DNA of 33,892 bases, taken from positions 1-33,892 of the forward strand of contig DVJG01000051.1 in the NCBI GenBank assembly GCA_018710805.1, written 5' to 3'. The translations under genes were made by a program, and so were the position numbers. Below the pieces are notes generated by a model. The model saw nothing but the letters and a program-made list of their open reading frames with translations. It was not told the DNA's origin and ran no database searches. This DNA is from Candidatus Faecousia faecipullorum. Lineage in GTDB: Bacteria; Bacillota; Clostridia; Oscillospirales; Oscillospiraceae. Position 1 is the first letter of the stretch; every line of letters begins with the position of its first letter. Shown here piece by piece: positions 15,254-23,584 of the stretch.

Positions 15254-16114
15254 TCAGAGGTCAAAGTCTTTCAGGTCATCGATGTCAATCATCTCGGCGC
15301 CCATATCCGTCAGGCGCGCCATGCTCTCGCTTCCGTCCCGGAAGCAGACAACTTTGCTCCACCCGAAGCGGAGATTTTTCGTAGTGCCGTCCCAGGTGCC
15401 GCCCTTTTGCAGGTCCGACTGGGCAACAAATACCGTATTGCCGAGAGCGTGAATGCTGTGGTTCCGGTTCAGTGCCCGCTGGGCAGAAAATGGGGTGTCA
15501 TAATCTTCCAGGCTGAGAAACAGCACATTCTCCCGGGGTGTCTGGCGGCACAGTTCGTCCGCCACAATGCTGATAACGGTACCTCCCGCCTCCAGGCAGG
15601 CGTCCTGGGCGGCCCGATCGGCGCCCCGGGCATTTCCGGAGACCAAAGCAAGCCCCCGCTCCGCTGCCATGCGTCCCACGGCCTGGGCGAAGGCCCGGTT
15701 TTCCGCTTTCAGCTCCCGGCTTCCCACCAGGGCGATGGCCGGGCGCTCCAGAATACGCAGGTCTCCCATGGCCCAAAGGGTCCCGGGGCTGTCCTCGCCC
15801 AGCCGATAGCGAAGCCGTTTTGGGTATCCTTCGCTGACCCGGGTGACGGGGATGCAGTGCAGGCGTTCCGCCCGGCGGAGGTATTCATCCAGCCGGCGCT
15901 CCTGCTCCAAAAGTGTCAAAACACGCCGGGAAAATTCCCGGCTGTAGCCCAGGTTCAGCAGATCCTGTCCGGTCAAATCCCGGTCCTCCGTGGGTTTTTC
16001 CATGGAGCGGACCCGCCTTCCCAAAGTCCGAAGCTGCGCCGCTGTCAGAACCGGACGGTCCGGGTCCCCAAGATGGCTGCCAAGGAGCAGAAAGCCCCGT
16101 TCCCGACCGTTCAA
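15254..16114 (-). CDS. Divergent DprA-like (SLOG-fold) protein
   Basis: The protein has 286 residues, starting with TTG at 16114. That TTG overlaps the TGA of the upstream helicase (TTGA, 4 bases), indicating translational coupling. The N-terminal 95 residues are helical, resembling the helix-hairpin region of DprA. About 125-270 form a Rossmann-like SLOG domain: 'IALVGSRELKAENRAF', 'GLALVSGNARGADRAAQDAC' and 'GGTVISIVAD'. DprA loads RecA on incoming single-stranded DNA. The canonical RNR loop is replaced by 'ALNRNHSIHALG', the glycine-rich motif is 'KGGTWDGTTKNLR', and the C-terminal winged helix is missing. It may therefore be a paralogue with another nucleotide- or DNA-binding role. I leave the symbol blank for that reason. 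Confidence 0.75.
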   Translation of the reverse strand: MNGRERGFLLLGSHLGDPDRPVLTAAQLRTLGRRVRSMEKPTEDRDLTGQDLLNLGYSREFSRRVLTLLEQERRLDEYLRRAERLHCIPVTRVSEGYPKRLRYRLGEDSPGTLWAMGDLRILERPAIALVGSRELKAENRAFAQAVGRMAAERGLALVSGNARGADRAAQDACLEAGGTVISIVADELCRQTPRENVLFLSLEDYDTPFSAQRALNRNHSIHALGNTVFVAQSDLQKGGTWDGTTKNLRFGWSKVVCFRDGSESMARLTDMGAEMIDIDDLKDFDL

Positions 16115-17292
16115 CGAAAACGCCTCTTGGGAGCGGCCGGGGCTTTCACTTCCTCTTCCGTAAGCTCTCCTTCGGCGGACAGCACCATGGGACGTACCGT
16201 GAAGTTGCAGAACTTTCCGATTTCATCCAGCTTGGCCTTTTCCGGGAAGTTGCTGACAAGGCTCCAGGCCTCGCCCTTGCGCTTGGCCCGTCCCGTCCGG
16301 CCGATACGGTGGACGTAATACTCGTTTTCCTCAGGGATGTCGTAGTTGATGACGGCATCCACATCGTCCACGTCAATGCCTCGGGAGGCCACATCCGTGG
16401 CGATGAGTGCGGGGAGCTTTCCTTCCCGGAATTTCTGCATGGTCTTCTCCCGCTGGCTCTGGCGGATATCTCCGTGGATGCAGTCGCAGTCCAGCCCTGC
16501 CCGCTGGAATTCGTCGCAGAGCCGCTGGCACATATGCTTGGTGTTGCAGAAGATCATGATGCGCTCAAATCCCCGGGCTTTGATCAGCCGCAGGCTGGTC
16601 TCAGCCTTTTCAAGGGGGGTGCAGGACAGGCTGTACTGGTCAATATCCGGCCGGTCCTCCTGCTTCGGCTCCACGGTGATCTCCACCTCGTCCCGCTGGT
16701 ACATCCAGGAAACCGTCATGACCTCCTGGGAGATGGTTGCGGAAAAGAGGCCCAGGTTGCGGCGATTTTTCACCTTGTCGATGATTCTCGTCACGTCTTT
16801 GAAAAAGCCCATATCCAGCATCCGGTCGGCTTCGTCCAGGACAACGGTCTGAATCTTATCCAGGCGGATGGTTTTCCGGTTATAGTGGTCCATCAGGCGG
16901 CCGGGGGTTGCCACCACAATCTGGGGCTTTTTTTCCAGCTGCTTGATCTGCCCGCCGATGCCTGCGCCGCCGTAAAGCACCGCCACCCGGATGCCTGTAA
17001 AGTAGGTCAGCAGGCCCCGGAGCTCGTCGCCGATCTGGATGGCCAGTTCCCGGGTGGGGGCCAGAATCAGGCCCTGCACGCTCTCATCCTTGGGGTCAAT
17101 GTGCTCAATCATGGGAATGCCGAAGGCGAAGGTCTTGCCTGTGCCCGTGGGGGCTTTGGCAATGACGTCCTTCCACTGCATAAAGCTTGGAATGGCCTCG
17201 GCCTGAATGGTAGTGGGATATCCATAGCCCTTCTCTTCCAGGGCTTTCAGCATAGCCTGGCTTAGGCCCAGGCTCTCAAATGTAACTTCCAT
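16111..17292 (-). CDS. DEAD-box ATP-dependent RNA helicase
   Basis: This 393-residue two-domain RNA helicase is cytoplasmic and ATP-driven and probably acts in rRNA or mRNA remodelling. All family motifs are visible: the Q motif (Q30), motif I 'APTGTGKT' (47-54), Ia 'PTRELA' (80-84 region), Ib 'TPGR' (129-132), II 'DEAD' (153-156), III 'SAT' (184-186), 'RGIDVDDVDAVINYDIP' (motif V) and VI 'HRIGRTGR'. The short basic end 'APKRRFR' may bind RNA. There is no extended RNA-binding C-terminal domain, so the specific member (CshA, CshB and so on) is not assigned. It has its own good promoter and is coupled to the dprA-like gene. Confidence 0.95.
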   Translation of the reverse strand: MEVTFESLGLSQAMLKALEEKGYGYPTTIQAEAIPSFMQWKDVIAKAPTGTGKTFAFGIPMIEHIDPKDESVQGLILAPTRELAIQIGDELRGLLTYFTGIRVAVLYGGAGIGGQIKQLEKKPQIVVATPGRLMDHYNRKTIRLDKIQTVVLDEADRMLDMGFFKDVTRIIDKVKNRRNLGLFSATISQEVMTVSWMYQRDEVEITVEPKQEDRPDIDQYSLSCTPLEKAETSLRLIKARGFERIMIFCNTKHMCQRLCDEFQRAGLDCDCIHGDIRQSQREKTMQKFREGKLPALIATDVASRGIDVDDVDAVINYDIPEENEYYVHRIGRTGRAKRKGEAWSLVSNFPEKAKLDEIGKFCNFTVRPMVLSAEGELTEEEVKAPAAPKRRFR

Positions 17293-17325
17293 GGTTTCTT
17301 TCCTTTTTATAGATTATGTTCTTTG

Positions 17326-17354
17326 ATTGTACCATCTTTTCTTACCTTTTTCAA
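17326..17354 (-). promoter_or_regulatory. Sigma-A promoter of the helicase/dprA-like operon
   Basis: TTGAAA (17354-17349), exactly 17 bases, then TACAAT (17331-17326) on the minus strand, about 35 bases before the helicase ATG. A close match to the vegetative consensus. Confidence 0.7.
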
Positions 17355-17407
17355 CCACATTCTTGGGAGGAATCTCCCCGTTTCCAGAAAATTAAGAACT
17401 GCACAGG

Positions 17408-17436
17408 TGGACAAACGGGGCCTTTTATGCTATATT
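17408..17436 (+). promoter_or_regulatory. Sigma-A promoter of the tmk-mltG-U32 operon
   Basis: TGGACA (17408-17413), a 17-base spacer and TATATT (17431-17436) lie about 40 bases before the tmk ATG. An alternative -10, TATTAT, lies two bases further on. It is divergent from the helicase promoter in a 185-base shared region. Confidence 0.6.
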
Positions 17437-17477
17437 ATAGGGTATGATAGTATGCGTCCCAACTAAGGAGGACTGAA

Positions 17478-18146
17478 ATGGGTAAACTGATTGTAATTGA
17501 GGGCACCGACGGCTCGGGAAAGTCCACCCAGTTCCGTCTGCTCACGGAGCGTTTGACACAGGAGCAGGTGGCATTTCAGAAATTGGTATTCCCCCAATAC
17601 GCGGAGCCCAGCTCCGCACTGATTCGGATGTACCTCAGCGGAGAATTTGGCAGCCGCCCCTCTGACGTAGGCGCCTATGCCGCCTCGGCCTTCTATGCCG
17701 TGGACCGTTACGCCTCCTACAAAAAGGTATGGGGCGATTGGTACGAAAAGGGCGGACTGGTGGTTTCCGATCGCTATACCACTTCCAACGCCGTCCATCA
17801 GAGCTCCAAGGAGCCTCCGGAAAAACGGGAGGAGTTCCTGCACTGGCTCTACGATTTTGAGTATAATAAGCTGGGGCTGCCCCGGCCTGACCTGACCATC
17901 TATCTGGATGTGCCCACGGACTTTACGGAGAAGATGATGCGTTCTCGGGAAGCCGCCACCGGTTCCCATGCGGACATCCACGAACAGGACATAAAATACC
18001 TCGCCACCTGCCGGGAAATGGGCCGCGCCGCTGCCGGTTACTACGGCTGGACCATGATTTCCTGCGTAAAGGACGGCAAAATGCGGACCATTGAAAATAT
18101 TCACGAAGAAATCTACCGCCATGTTGCGGCATGTTTGGAGGACTGA
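17478..18146 (+). CDS. tmk: Thymidylate kinase (dTMP kinase)
   Basis: This 222-residue cytoplasmic kinase transfers phosphate from ATP to dTMP for DNA synthesis. The P-loop 'GTDGSGKST' is at residues 9-17. The 'SDRYTTSNAVHQ' motif near 96-107 carries the DR(Y/H) signature, and 'MRSREAATG' near 155-163 is the LID-like region. The length is normal for the family. The ATG at 17478 follows AAGGAGG. It heads a plus-strand operon; the next ATG lies two bases after its stop. The segments between the P-loop and the DRY motif are a little unlike the E. coli and Bacillus enzymes, so another deoxynucleoside-monophosphate specificity cannot be fully excluded. Confidence 0.85.
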   Translation: MGKLIVIEGTDGSGKSTQFRLLTERLTQEQVAFQKLVFPQYAEPSSALIRMYLSGEFGSRPSDVGAYAASAFYAVDRYASYKKVWGDWYEKGGLVVSDRYTTSNAVHQSSKEPPEKREEFLHWLYDFEYNKLGLPRPDLTIYLDVPTDFTEKMMRSREAATGSHADIHEQDIKYLATCREMGRAAAGYYGWTMISCVKDGKMRTIENIHEEIYRHVAACLED

Positions 18147-18148
18147 GT

Positions 18149-18688
18149 ATGTATTATATGCTTCTTGGAACGGGTTTTGAAGAAACCGAAGCTGTGGCTC
18201 CCCTGGACCTTCTGCGCCGGGCCGGAATCAAAGTTGCTACCGTTGGCCTGAACGGGAAAACCATTGTGGGCTCCCACGGCATCCCCATCACTGCTGACCT
18301 CACCATCGAGGAGCTGGACCTCACTTCCATGGAGGGTGTCATCCTTCCCGGCGGCCTGCGGGGCGTGGCCTCCATCCGGGCCAGCCGTCTGGCCATGGAC
18401 GCCATCTCCTTTGCCTGGGAAAACCATCTGCTCACTGCCGCCATTTGTGCAGGGCCCACGGTGCTGGCTGACCTGGGCATTCCCGACGGCAGGAAAGCCA
18501 CCTGTTACCCCGGCTGTGAGGAGAACATGGGAAAAGCTATTATGGTTGAGAAAGCCGCCGTCATTGACGGCAATCTGGTGACCGGCACTTCCGCCGGGTG
18601 CGCCGTGCCCTTCGGTCTCGCCCTCATCACCGCCATTTCGGGCCAGGAGGCCGCCGACCAGGTGGCCAATGCCATCGTTATCCGCTAA
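18149..18688 (+). CDS. DJ-1/PfpI family protein (YajL/ThiJ type)
   Basis: The protein has 179 residues from the ATG at 18149, with GGAGGA at 18137-18142. An earlier in-frame ATG at 18131 lies inside tmk and lacks a ribosome site. DJ-1 proteins have a flavodoxin-like fold with a reactive cysteine and a conserved glutamate. Here E11 is in 'GTGFEETEAV' and C100 in the nucleophile elbow 'AAICAGP', preceded by 'VILPGGLRG'. Family members protect against reactive carbonyl or oxidative stress. The exact activity is debated and cannot be read from sequence. It sits between tmk and mltG with very short gaps and is probably cotranscribed. Confidence 0.9.
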   Translation: MYYMLLGTGFEETEAVAPLDLLRRAGIKVATVGLNGKTIVGSHGIPITADLTIEELDLTSMEGVILPGGLRGVASIRASRLAMDAISFAWENHLLTAAICAGPTVLADLGIPDGRKATCYPGCEENMGKAIMVEKAAVIDGNLVTGTSAGCAVPFGLALITAISGQEAADQVANAIVIR

Positions 18689-18703
18689 ACGAGGAGGAAC
18701 ACC

Positions 18704-20446
18704 ATGCAAGACGAACGATTCCCGGAGCAGGAGGAGAATCCTGTTCCCGCCGAACCTGAAAATTTTGAAGAAGAACCCCTGATTCAAGAGCTGTCCTTTA
18801 CATCGAAAAATGAGGAGACCTCCCCGGCGGAGGACACCCCCTCTGAGGAAGCTCCCGTTTTTGAAGATATTCCGGACGTTTCCGAAGAGGCCTCTGACGA
18901 TGTCTCTGAGGAGGTCTCCGAGGACCTTTCTGAAGGGGTCTCGGAAGACGTCTCCCAGGACGTCTCTGTGGACGCTCCATCTTCAGCCCCCACCCCGGGC
19001 GAGGAATTCATGTCCCGCATTCCGGACGTAGAGGATATTCCTGAGACAGACGACCGCTTTACAAACCCGGACACCCGGGAGCCGATCACTGCCGACGAGG
19101 AAGCCATGGACTACCAGGGCATGCTCAATCACGGACAGGAGGAGCCCCAGTTCGATCTTTCCATTCTGGACACCATTGCGGAGCCTGTGGCACCTGCCGC
19201 TTCGGAGGATGCCCAGGAATACCGGGATATTCCCCAGGAAGAGGCTGCGCCTGCCCCGGAAAAGCCAAAGGCTGCCTATCCCCGCCGAACCCGAAAGGGC
19301 CGTCCCAAGAAGAAAAACGGCGAGGGTTTCCTGGGTATTCCCAACATCTTAGTCACCTTCGTATGGCTGGCCCTGATTGTGGCCATTGGCGTCACCGCCG
19401 GGCGGATGCTTTGGGTCTGCGCCGCCGATGTGCTGGCCTTCGGCCGGGAGGACAAGCCTGTTACCGTGACCATTTACGAGTCCGACACCATGGAGGACGT
19501 GACAAACAAGCTCTATGATGCAGGACTGGTGCGCTACAAGAGCCTCTTTAACCTCTACGCCGACATTTCCCATGCGGAAAAGAAAATCCAGCCGGGCATC
19601 TACGATCTGAACACCCGATACGACTACCATGCGCTGGTGAACTTCATGACCCCGCGCTCCAACCGAGAGGTCATCACGCTGACCATTCCCGAAGGCTATA
19701 CCTGCCGTCAGATTTTCGACCTGCTGGAAGAAAACCGCATCTGTACCGCCAAGGATGTGGCTGACTATGCCGCAACCGGGGAGCTGGACGACTACTGGTT
19801 CCTGGAAGGTGTAGAACGGGGCGACAAGTACTGCCTGGAAGGCTACCTCTTCCCGGACACCTATGAGTTCTATAAGAACTCCACTCCCAGAGAAGCCCTT
19901 CAGAGAATGCTCAACAACTTTGACACCCGCTTTGACGAGGAAATGCGCGCCAAGCTTGACAGCCTCAACGCCTACCTCGGGAACCTCATGCGTACGGCTG
20001 GCAAGGACGATGCCTATATTTCCCAGCACCTCTTCTCCATCCAGGATGTGACCATCGTGGCCTCTCTCATTGAAAAGGAAGCCGCCAATGCCGAGGAGTG
20101 CCCCATGATTGCCTCCGTTATCTACAACCGTCTTTTCAACTGGGGCAACAACCCGGCCTACCTGAACATCGACGCCTCCATCATCTATGCCCTGGACGGC
20201 AAGGCGGACCTGACCACCGAAGACCTGAAAGTGGACAGCCCCTTCAACACCTATACCAACGTTGGTCTGACTCCCACGCCTATCTCCAACCCCGGCCTTG
20301 CAAGTCTCAAGGGTGCCCTGGAGCCTGCTACCACCAACTACTATTTCTATATTCTCAACCCCGCCACCGGAACCCATCAGTTCTCCACCACTGCCGAGGA
20401 GCACGAGAGCTACCGGGCGCAGTTTGCGGCACAGAGGGACGGCTGA
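18704..20446 (+). CDS. mltG: Endolytic murein transglycosylase MltG with long acidic N-terminal extension
   Basis: This 580-residue membrane-anchored enzyme would cut nascent glycan strands outside the membrane. Residues 1-190 are a cytoplasmic, very acidic, low-complexity extension with Val-Ser-Glu/Asp repeats (about 58-90). A basic patch (192-204) and one transmembrane helix (about 214-238) follow. The YceG domain covers about 250-575, with the catalytic glutamate in 'ASLIEKEAANAEE' (E457 by motif position) and the 'NIDASIIYAL' and 'PFNTYTNVGLTPTPISNPG' signatures. Typical MltG is about 330-400 residues, so the extension is unusual and may bind division or elongation partners. The ATG at 18704 follows GAGGAGG. 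The stop overlaps the next gene's start by one base (TGATG). Confidence 0.93.
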   Translation: MQDERFPEQEENPVPAEPENFEEEPLIQELSFTSKNEETSPAEDTPSEEAPVFEDIPDVSEEASDDVSEEVSEDLSEGVSEDVSQDVSVDAPSSAPTPGEEFMSRIPDVEDIPETDDRFTNPDTREPITADEEAMDYQGMLNHGQEEPQFDLSILDTIAEPVAPAASEDAQEYRDIPQEEAAPAPEKPKAAYPRRTRKGRPKKKNGEGFLGIPNILVTFVWLALIVAIGVTAGRMLWVCAADVLAFGREDKPVTVTIYESDTMEDVTNKLYDAGLVRYKSLFNLYADISHAEKKIQPGIYDLNTRYDYHALVNFMTPRSNREVITLTIPEGYTCRQIFDLLEENRICTAKDVADYAATGELDDYWFLEGVERGDKYCLEGYLFPDTYEFYKNSTPREALQRMLNNFDTRFDEEMRAKLDSLNAYLGNLMRTAGKDDAYISQHLFSIQDVTIVASLIEKEAANAEECPMIASVIYNRLFNWGNNPAYLNIDASIIYALDGKADLTTEDLKVDSPFNTYTNVGLTPTPISNPGLASLKGALEPATTNYYFYILNPATGTHQFSTTAEEHESYRAQFAAQRDG

Positions 20447-21663
20447 TGAAAAAATTAGAGCTTCTCAGCCCCGCCGGTGACATGGAACGGCTCCAAATGG
20501 CCGTTCTTTACGGAGCCGATGCCGTATATCTGGCAGGCACCAGCTTTGGTATGCGCTCCTTTGCGGGCAATTTCTCCCCGGAGGAGCTTGTACAGGCGGT
20601 GAAATTCGCCCACAGCCACCATGTCAAGTGTCACGTCACCGTGAACACCATGCCCCGCAATGACGAGGTGGCACGCCTTCCCGAGTATCTGCAGCAGCTG
20701 GACGATGCAGGGGTGGACGCCCTGATTCTGGCAGACCTGGGAGCTTTTTCCCTGGCGGGAAAGTACGCTTCCCACTGCCAGCGGCACATCTCCACCCAGC
20801 AGTCCATCGGAAACTACGAATGCGCCCAGGCCTGGTTTGACCTGGGCGCCAGCCGGGTGGTTCTGGCACGAGAGCTGAGCCTCAAGGAGATTTCCACTAT
20901 CCGGCAAAAGGTGGACCCCCAGCTGGAGATTGAAACCTTCGGCCACGGCGCCATGTGCGTCAGCTACTCCGGGCGGTGCCTTTTAAGCAACTACATGACA
21001 GGCCGGGATGCCAACCGCGGAGCCTGCGCCCAGCCCTGCCGATACCAGTACGCCCTTATGGAGGAAAAGCGGCCTGGGGAGTACTTCCCGGTTTTTGAAG
21101 ATGAAAAGGGAACCTATATTTTGAATTCCCGGGATATGTGTACCATCGACCATCTGAAAGAGCTGATGGATGCAGGCATTGACTGCATCAAAATCGAGGG
21201 CCGCGCCAAATCTGCCTACTACGCTGCCATTGTCACAGGGGCCTATCGCCACTGCATCGACGATGTGTTTGCAGGGCGGACAGTGGACCCTGTCTGGCGG
21301 GACGAGGTGGAGCACGTGTCCCACCGCATCTACTCCACAGGCTTCTATTTGGGGGAGCCCGGGCAGTATGTGGAGAACTCCCGGTACATAAGAGACTGGC
21401 AAATCTGTGCCAAGGTTATCTCCTGCGACGAACAGGGCAACGCCCTTTGCCGCCTGAACAACAAATTCCGTGCAGGAGACGCCCTGGAAGTGGTAGGTCC
21501 CGACCTGCGGCCCTTCCCCATTCTTGCCGCCAACATGACGGACAGCGAGGGTAACCCCCTGGAAGAGCCCAGGCAGCCCCAGATGGAATTCACCCTGCCT
21601 CTGGGAAAGCAGGTCCCAGCCAACAGCATACTAAGACGCTGCGTGGATTTATCCGCAAAGTAA
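20446..21663 (+). CDS. trhP: U32 family protein, TrhP/YrrO-like tRNA hydroxylation factor
   Basis: The protein has 405 residues from the ATG at 20446, which shares one base with the mltG stop. Although labelled peptidase U32, characterised relatives in E. coli (TrhP/YegQ) and Bacillus (YrrN/YrrO) take part in prephenate-dependent 5-hydroxylation of tRNA uridine 34. The U32 signature 'ETFGHGAMC' lies at about 163-171. Cysteines C171, C178, C194 and C198 are arranged as expected for the iron-sulfur site. 'IKIEGRAKSAYYAA' is the hallmark of the long subfamily. In Bacillus the yrrL(mltG)-yrrN-yrrO neighbourhood is similar, supporting the assignment. Only one U32 gene is present here. The paralogue type is inferred. 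Confidence 0.8.
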   Translation: MKKLELLSPAGDMERLQMAVLYGADAVYLAGTSFGMRSFAGNFSPEELVQAVKFAHSHHVKCHVTVNTMPRNDEVARLPEYLQQLDDAGVDALILADLGAFSLAGKYASHCQRHISTQQSIGNYECAQAWFDLGASRVVLARELSLKEISTIRQKVDPQLEIETFGHGAMCVSYSGRCLLSNYMTGRDANRGACAQPCRYQYALMEEKRPGEYFPVFEDEKGTYILNSRDMCTIDHLKELMDAGIDCIKIEGRAKSAYYAAIVTGAYRHCIDDVFAGRTVDPVWRDEVEHVSHRIYSTGFYLGEPGQYVENSRYIRDWQICAKVISCDEQGNALCRLNNKFRAGDALEVVGPDLRPFPILAANMTDSEGNPLEEPRQPQMEFTLPLGKQVPANSILRRCVDLSAK

Positions 21664-21668
21664 AAGAG

Positions 21669-21737
21669 CGCCCTCCGATTTTTCGGAGGGCGTTTAGACT
21701 GTCAAAAATCCCCTGCGGGGCTTTCTGACAGTTTTTT
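21669..21737 (+). terminator. Tandem terminators after the U32 gene
   Basis: The first hairpin is a perfect 10-bp stem (21669-21678 with 21683-21692) with a TTTT loop and a short T-run. The second is a 15-bp stem with two imperfect pairs (21699-21713 with 21717-21731) followed by six Ts (21732-21737), a strong terminator. The second also reads as a short GC hairpin plus ATTTTT on the minus strand, so it may act both ways. Confidence 0.75.
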
Positions 21738-21934
21738 GCAGTCTCCTGCGCGCATAATTTGTCCCCAATGGGGGACAAATTCCACACTTGGAGCCTGAGG
21801 AGTATTTTCCACCAGGTACACGCCCCGGCGGAAAATTTTTTGGATTTTCTTTGCCGCCTGCGGCGGCAAACTCTGCGAGGCTTTTGGGACAAGCAGAACC
21901 CTCTCCGGTTTTTCGGAGAGGGTTCTGTATTGTA
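21738..21934. repeat. Hairpin-rich intergenic element between convergent genes
   Basis: Three further strong palindromes follow the tandem terminators. One is an 11-bp perfect stem (21756-21766 with 21771-21781, loop AATG). One is a 9-bp perfect stem (21850-21858 with 21862-21870, loop TGC). One is a 14-bp perfect stem (21894-21907 with 21914-21927) just after the stop of the minus-strand UPF0210 gene. The last resembles the first hairpin of the region in loop and arms. No gene is supported here; the reading frames that cross it are artefacts of the palindromes. It looks like a mobile or multi-copy intergenic sequence, which is inference. Confidence 0.5.
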
Positions 21935-23293
21935 TCAGTTCTTAAGGCTCTGCAAGGGGGCGGGAATCCGGCCGCCTCTAGCAATGAAAGCGTCGCTTCC
22001 TTCGCTGTGGACAGGCATAACGGGAGCACTTCCCAGAAGGCCACCCATTTCCACCCGGTCCCCCACCACTTTTCCGGGGGCAGGGATAATACGGACGGCG
22101 GTGGTCTTGGTGTTTACCATGCCAATGGCCGCTTCGTCTGCGATAATGGCAGAAATGGTAGCGGCGCTGGTGTCGCCGGGCACTGCAATCATATCCAGGC
22201 CCACGGAACACACGCAGGTCATGGCTTCCAGCTTGTCCAGGACCAGGGTGCCCTTTTCCGCAGCGGCAATCATGCCCTCGTCCTCAGACACGGGGATGAA
22301 GGCGCCGGACAGGCCACCCACATGATTGGAGGCCATGACGCCGCCCTTTTTCACGGCGTCATTGAGCATGGCAAGGGCTGCGGTGGTACCGTGGGTGCCG
22401 CAAACTTCCAGGCCCATCTCTTCCAGAATCCGGGCCACGCTGTCACCGATGGCGGGGGTAGGGGCCAGACTCAGGTCCACAATGCCGAAGGGAACGCCAA
22501 GGCGGCGGGAAGCCTCCTGGCCAACCAGCTGGCCCATGCGGGTAATCTGGAACGCAGTCTTTTTAATGGTCTCGGCCACCACATCGAAGGGCTGGCCCTT
22601 CACTTCCTGCAAGGCGTGGTACACCACACCGGGGCCGGAGACGCCCACATTCAGCACGCACTCAGGCTCGCCCACGCCGTGGAACGCGCCGGCCATGAAG
22701 GGGTTATCCTCCACGGCGTTGGCGAAGACAACCACCTTGGCGCAGCCCAGGCCGTCGTTATCGGCGGTGAGCTCCGCAGTCTTTTTGATAATACGGCCCA
22801 TTTCCGCCACGGCGTCCATGTTGATACCGGCTTTTGTGGAGCCCACATTGACGCTGGCGCAGACCCGCTCGGTAGCGGCCATGGCCTCGGGGATGGAGTG
22901 AATCAGTTTCCAGTCCCCTTTTGTGGCGCCCTTCTGCACCAGGGCGGAGAAGCCGCCGATGAAGTTCACGCCGCAGGTTTTGGCGGCGGCATCCAGGGTC
23001 TTTGCAATCTCCACATAGCTGTCCGCTTCACAGGCGCCGCCAATCAGAGCGATGGGCGTCACGGAAATGCGCTTATTGACAATGGGAATGCCGAATTCCT
23101 TCTCAATATCTTCGCCCACACGGACCAAATTCTTGGCACAGCGGGTGATTTTCTTGTAAATTTTATCACAGCAAACTGCGAGATCCGGGTCACAGCAGTC
23201 CAAGAGGCTGATGCCCATGGTGATGGTCCGGATATCCAGATGCCGCTTTTCAATCATGTCCCGGGTTACCAGGACGTCTCTTTCACTCAGCAT
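21935..23293 (-). CDS. UPF0210 (DUF711/PFL) family protein
   Basis: This 452-residue protein belongs to UPF0210, a family related by fold to glycyl-radical (PFL-like) enzymes but of unknown function. The length is the normal one for the family. Recognisable segments include 'DIRTITMGISLLDCCD' near the N-terminus, 'RISVTPIALIGGACEADSY', 'NFIGGFSALVQKG' and 'VNVGSTKAGINMDAV'. It is predicted cytoplasmic with no signal or membrane segment. The ATG at 23293 lies nine bases after the stop of the ACT-domain gene. That pairing is conserved in many Firmicutes and suggests the small ACT protein regulates it or forms a complex with it. Confidence 0.92.
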   Translation of the reverse strand: MLSERDVLVTRDMIEKRHLDIRTITMGISLLDCCDPDLAVCCDKIYKKITRCAKNLVRVGEDIEKEFGIPIVNKRISVTPIALIGGACEADSYVEIAKTLDAAAKTCGVNFIGGFSALVQKGATKGDWKLIHSIPEAMAATERVCASVNVGSTKAGINMDAVAEMGRIIKKTAELTADNDGLGCAKVVVFANAVEDNPFMAGAFHGVGEPECVLNVGVSGPGVVYHALQEVKGQPFDVVAETIKKTAFQITRMGQLVGQEASRRLGVPFGIVDLSLAPTPAIGDSVARILEEMGLEVCGTHGTTAALAMLNDAVKKGGVMASNHVGGLSGAFIPVSEDEGMIAAAEKGTLVLDKLEAMTCVCSVGLDMIAVPGDTSAATISAIIADEAAIGMVNTKTTAVRIIPAPGKVVGDRVEMGGLLGSAPVMPVHSEGSDAFIARGGRIPAPLQSLKN

Positions 23294-23302
23294 GGCGCCA
23301 CC

Positions 23303-23572
23303 TCAGATTCTGTGCATGGCGTTGAAAATGTCCTCCCGCTGGACCCGGATGGAAAGGCCCATTTCCTTGCCCTTCTCCTCCATGTGCGTAACAAGGTCCC
23401 CAAGAGGGATGGTGCAGCTGCCCACTTCCGTGGCCATCATCATGGTGAAGTAGCCCTGCATAACGGTCTGACGAATGTCCAGGACATTGACGTTATACTC
23501 CGCCAGGGCGGTGCACACTCCGGCGATAATGCCGACCCGGTCCTGACCCACAACGGTAACAATTGCCTTCAT
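23303..23572 (-). CDS. ACT domain protein (UPF0237 family)
   Basis: This 89-residue protein is a single ACT domain, a fold that usually binds amino acids or other small ligands to regulate a partner. The start 'MKAIVTVVGQDRVGIIAGV' and 'NVNVLDIRQTVMQGYFTM' match the UPF0237 family across its whole length. The ATG at 23572 is 12 bases after the Dabb gene stop, with an AGGAGAA site in between. UPF0237 genes commonly sit directly before UPF0210, as here. The ligand is unknown. Confidence 0.92.
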   Translation of the reverse strand: MKAIVTVVGQDRVGIIAGVCTALAEYNVNVLDIRQTVMQGYFTMMMATEVGSCTIPLGDLVTHMEEKGKEMGLSIRVQREDIFNAMHRI

Positions 23573-23584
23573 AATTCTTCTCCT

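Noticed and set aside
21694..22044. 116-codon minus-strand frame across the hairpin region after UPF0210
   Set aside because: It crosses several palindromes and the end of UPF0210; Pro/Arg/Gly/Lys-rich sequence with no ribosome site.
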